Shown here piece after piece: positions 6,414 through 8,294 of a stretch of 8,294 nt of DNA (positions within the stretch are counted from its first letter, which is position 1; each line of letters begins with the position of its first letter). A program made the translations under genes and the position numbers. The DNA is taken from positions 1-8,294 of the forward strand of contig JBBQUP010000120.1 of NCBI GenBank assembly GCA_038212305.1. The letters are read 5' to 3'. The DNA comes from JBBQUP01 sp038212305 (GTDB lineage: Bacteria; Bacteroidota; Bacteroidia; Bacteroidales; Marinilabiliaceae). The notes beneath the pieces are model-generated. The model was given only the letters and a program-made list of their open reading frames with translations. It was not told where the DNA came from and did not search any database.

Positions 6414-7121
6414 CTATCCGAGCTTCGAGATCCGTTCTAGTTTTTTCTCATCCAATATTTTAATAATACGACCGTCAACAGTTATTACCTTTTCGGTAAC
6501 AAAGTTCGAAAGCGTACGAATAGCATTCGATGTTGTCATATTTGAGAAGTTAGCCAAATCTTCGCGAGAAAGAAAAATGCCCAAAGTGCAACCATCTTCC
6601 TCGTATCCATAAATATCCCTCAAAAAAACAAGGCTTTCCGCTAATCGACCTCTAATATGTTTTTGAGTTAGCGTTACAATTCGATAGCGAGTAAAGCCCA
6701 ATTCGGTAGCAAACGATTTAATGATAGCCATGCATAACTTATTGTTACTTAACATGAGCTTAAAAATTGCTTCGCGAGGCACCAAAAAAATAGTACATGG
6801 ATCAATTACTACCGCCGACGCAATGTGGTTTTCTTCAGCAAAAAGTGCTCTATAACCTATGAACCCAGGGCCACTTGCCATTCGAACAATTTGATCACGT
6901 CCACCAACACCCTCTTTAAACACTTTAACTTTGCCTTCAACTAAACACATTAAACCTGCTGGTTTTTCACCCTCATGATAAATGATGTCATTTTTTTTGA
7001 AATACAAAGTAGAGTGGTTCTCAAGCAGATAGTCTCTCTCTTCCTGATTTAGTACAGAATATAGTTGAGGAATGTCTTTTATGGTTGTTTCCTGATCGGA
7101 AACCTTTTTTTTGTTTGTCAT
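6414..7121 (-). CDS. Crp/Fnr-family transcriptional regulator
   Basis: The 235-residue protein has the standard two-domain form. Residues about 17-140 are a cyclic-nucleotide-binding-like beta-roll, with the landmark segment IIYHEGEKPAGLMCLVEGKVKVF at 46-68. A long dimerisation helix follows, then a C-terminal winged helix-turn-helix at about 183-224, where LSREDLANFSNMTTSNAIRTL holds the turn and the recognition helix (about 196-204). The N-terminal cysteine cluster that binds Fe-S in Fnr is absent; the few cysteines (59, about 109 and others) are scattered. I also do not see a clear cAMP-pocket RS motif, so the effector is unknown. The upstream region contains a promoter and palindromes, which suggests autoregulation. 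It is transcribed toward murF-alr and is separate from the beta-barrel gene behind it. Confidence 0.92.
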   Translation of the reverse strand: MTNKKKVSDQETTIKDIPQLYSVLNQEERDYLLENHSTLYFKKNDIIYHEGEKPAGLMCLVEGKVKVFKEGVGGRDQIVRMASGPGFIGYRALFAEENHIASAVVIDPCTIFLVPREAIFKLMLSNNKLCMAIIKSFATELGFTRYRIVTLTQKHIRGRLAESLVFLRDIYGYEEDGCTLGIFLSREDLANFSNMTTSNAIRTLSNFVTEKVITVDGRIIKILDEKKLERISKLG

Positions 7122-7127
7122 AATCTT

Positions 7128-7158
7128 AAATGTTTTAAAACTATGTTCTAAAACATTT
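7128..7158. repeat. 10-bp perfect inverted repeat in the crp/fnr leader
   Basis: AAATGTTTTA at 7128-7137 is mirrored exactly by TAAAACATTT at 7149-7158 with an 11-base spacer. It fills the space between the -7 box (7159-7166) and the start codon of the regulator (7121). It could be an operator for autoregulation, bound as a dimer site, or a hairpin in the mRNA leader. The arms are long enough that chance is less likely than for the other AT-rich repeats here. Confidence 0.5.
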
Positions 7159-7190
7159 CAAAAATATAAAATTGCCTTCATCCCTACAAA
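7159..7190 (-). promoter_or_regulatory. Promoter of the crp/fnr-family gene
   Basis: On the - strand, TTTG at 7187-7190 (the -33 element) is followed after 20 bases by TATTTTTG at 7159-7166 (the -7 element). This matches the Bacteroidota primary sigma factor consensus TTG-N19-21-TAnnTTTG. Transcription would begin about 30 bases upstream of the start codon at 7121. A 7-bp inverted repeat, CCTTCAT at 7175-7181 with ATGAAGG at 7193-7199, brackets the -33 element and is a plausible operator. Confidence 0.65.
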
Positions 7191-7199
7191 TAATGAAGG

Positions 7200-7356
7200 T
7201 AAAATATGTAAAATGATGACATTTTAATTTTTTGTTTGCTCAAAAATTATCAATTTTTTAGTTTTAAGAGAAGAAAAGATGCTTGATTAAAGGTGTTAAA
7301 TCTTAATTTTTATTAAAGTATTGTATTCAGTGTGTTTTTTCTTAATGGTAGTTGAG
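7200..7356. other. Non-coding spacer between beta-barrel gene and crp/fnr promoter
   Basis: This is AT-rich DNA with no supported gene. It holds one small perfect palindrome (TAAAATG at 7209-7215 with CATTTTA at 7220-7226). The end of the upstream beta-barrel gene at 7357 is not followed by a clear GC-rich hairpin plus U-tract, so where that transcript stops is not evident. Confidence 0.5.
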
Positions 7357-8001
7357 TTAAAAAACTAGCCCAAACTGAAATACAAAACGGTTTAAAATAG
7401 CTTTGTCTGTTATACTTGCATTATTGGTTATATCAGAAAATCCATTGTTAAATTGACCACCTATCATTAAATAATTCGATCCCCCAATAGAATATTCAAT
7501 TCCTCCTCCAAAATGATATCCCAAATCAAACAATCGTACTTCCGGATCAATATTACTACTTGTGCCGTCACTTGTTTTAATTGAAAACTGCCACGACAAT
7601 CCAAATTGGCCATAATACGCCATTCGATTAAAATCATTGGAGCGAAGTTTTAGTGCAATTGGTATTTCAATATATTTTAAGCGATAATTTAGTTTTGAAA
7701 TATTTTCTTTCACCACACCTCCAATTTCGGCATTAACTGCAGGTGAATATTTAAGTACACCACCTGTTGTGTTAACGGTTAAACCGGTTGATAAGGCATA
7801 GTTTGGAGTAAAAAAACGGTCGACAACTACTCCGAAATTATAACCAAAAAGACTGCCTCCTGATTCAACACTGGCATTATCGGATTTAAGCCATGATACT
7901 TGAGGATTTATAACAAAAGATAATCTAACTGGCTTATAGTCTTGGGCGAATGATGATTGCAGGTAAAGAATTGCTACTAAAAGAAAAGCTATTTTTTTCA
8001 T
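7357..8001 (-). CDS. Secreted outer-membrane beta-barrel protein (porin family)
   Basis: The 214-residue protein begins with a signal peptide: MKK, a hydrophobic core IAFLLVAILYLQ, and likely cleavage after Ala19 in SFA|QDY. The rest alternates hydrophobic and polar residues in short glycine-turned strands, such as ALSTGLTVNTTGGVL, RLKYIEIPIALKLR, AYYGQFGLSWQF and RLFDLGYHFGGGIEYSI. It ends in FVFQFGLVF, with the terminal Phe typical of outer-membrane barrels. The IEIPIALK-like strand and overall size fit the Bacteroidota PorT/OmpW-like 'outer membrane beta-barrel domain' family, with about eight strands. The substrate or partner is not deducible. It appears monocistronic, with its own upstream region carrying a direct repeat (8074-8107). 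Confidence 0.88.
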   Translation of the reverse strand: MKKIAFLLVAILYLQSSFAQDYKPVRLSFVINPQVSWLKSDNASVESGGSLFGYNFGVVVDRFFTPNYALSTGLTVNTTGGVLKYSPAVNAEIGGVVKENISKLNYRLKYIEIPIALKLRSNDFNRMAYYGQFGLSWQFSIKTSDGTSSNIDPEVRLFDLGYHFGGGIEYSIGGSNYLMIGGQFNNGFSDITNNASITDKAILNRFVFQFGLVF

Positions 8002-8065
8002 ATTAAAGATTGTTAAATTATGTTGTGGATGAGGTTATAAAAGTAAAACAAGATATTGCTGATTA

Positions 8066-8107
8066 CAAACTTACATAAAAGCATAAACATTGTTTCATAA
8101 AAGCATA
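8066..8107 (-). promoter_or_regulatory. Putative promoter and operator-like direct repeat of the beta-barrel gene
   Basis: TAAGTTTG on the - strand (8066-8073) matches the TAnnTTTG -7 consensus and would give a leader of about 60 bases before the start at 8001. Directly upstream, CATAAAAGCATA occurs twice (8074-8085 and 8096-8107) with a 22-bp period, about two helical turns. The palindrome AAACA-T-TGTTT (8085-8095) lies between the copies. No good -33 element is visible, which would fit a promoter that depends on an activator bound to the repeats. That regulatory reading is inference. Confidence 0.45.
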
Positions 8108-8175
8108 GTTATACCAAAGCTCAATTTATTCATTTTTATTTTTGCGAATTGTGGGTTAATTCTTTTTTTGAGGTG

Positions 8176-8294
8176 CTATGAAAAATATTTGGCGATTCTG
8201 TATAGAGCAAAATCTTTATCTTTGATTCCATAATTATTAGAAATAAATCGGTTAATCTTTCCATTTAATCTTTCAGCTTTTGCGTTTGTTTGTT
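8176..8294 (-). CDS. Transposase C-terminus, ISL3/ISAon1-like (partial, 5' end outside window)
   Basis: The last 38 codons read leftward from the window edge and stop with TAG at 8176-8178. NAKAERLNGKI has the pattern around the third catalytic acid of DDE transposases (N-x-x-x-E-x-x-N-x-K-I). It is followed by the basic FISNNYGIKDKDFALYRIAKYF ending seen in ISL3-type, and especially ISAon1-group, elements of Bacteroidota. The right inverted repeat should lie between the stop and the beta-barrel gene (8002-8175), but I could not identify an end with confidence. Whether the element is intact cannot be judged, because its body lies beyond the edge. Confidence 0.75.
   Translation of the reverse strand, partial: QTNAKAERLNGKINRFISNNYGIKDKDFALYRIAKYFS

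Noticed and set aside
6414..7121. Oxygen-sensing Fnr with an Fe-S cluster
   Set aside because: The N-terminal cysteine cluster is absent and the remaining cysteines are scattered, so only the broader Crp/Fnr family can be called.

Overview
The window looks like a piece of a low-GC Bacteroidota chromosome, probably class Bacteroidia. I infer this from three things: the MurF-alanine racemase fusion protein, the gene order (conserved hypothetical / rsmI diverging from thymidine kinase / murF-alr), and promoter motifs of the Bacteroidota TAnnTTTG type in place of E. coli-like -10 boxes. Most genes are core or housekeeping. The accessory material is at the two edges and in one short inserted element.

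Layout. Positions 1-137 look like the 3' end of an insertion sequence, with a short transposase-like tail on the + strand. It abuts a YjjG-type HAD hydrolase gene on the - strand (start 492) that has lost its catalytic second half, so that gene is a pseudogene. The gene-free stretch 493-845 holds a 20-bp palindrome (520-539), a 119-bp MITE-like element with 24-bp inverted ends and 10-bp identical flanks (672-790), and a strong intrinsic terminator (793-832). The terminator closes a leftward operon: conserved hypothetical (2464-3258), rsmI (1771-2451) and a coiled-coil lipoprotein (846-1718).

At 3284-3299 two TAnnTTTG motifs stand back to back on opposite strands, apparently a compact divergent promoter. 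Rightward it serves tdk (3330-3899) and the murF-alr fusion (3936-6401), joining dTMP salvage with D-alanine supply and the last cytoplasmic step of peptidoglycan precursor synthesis. A Crp/Fnr-family regulator (6414-7121, - strand) converges on murF-alr. Its upstream region carries a good promoter and several palindromes. Next is a secreted outer-membrane beta-barrel protein (7357-8001, - strand) with a 12-bp direct repeat at 22-bp periodicity in its promoter region. The right edge cuts a transposase gene that I place near the ISL3/ISAon1 group (8176-8294, - strand).

I found no tRNA, rRNA, CRISPR array or defence system, and nothing that amounts to a new multi-gene system. The points most worth a second look are the MITE-like insertion in a terminator U-tract, the broken HAD gene, the back-to-back promoter, the operator-like repeats, and the conserved hypothetical beside rsmI.
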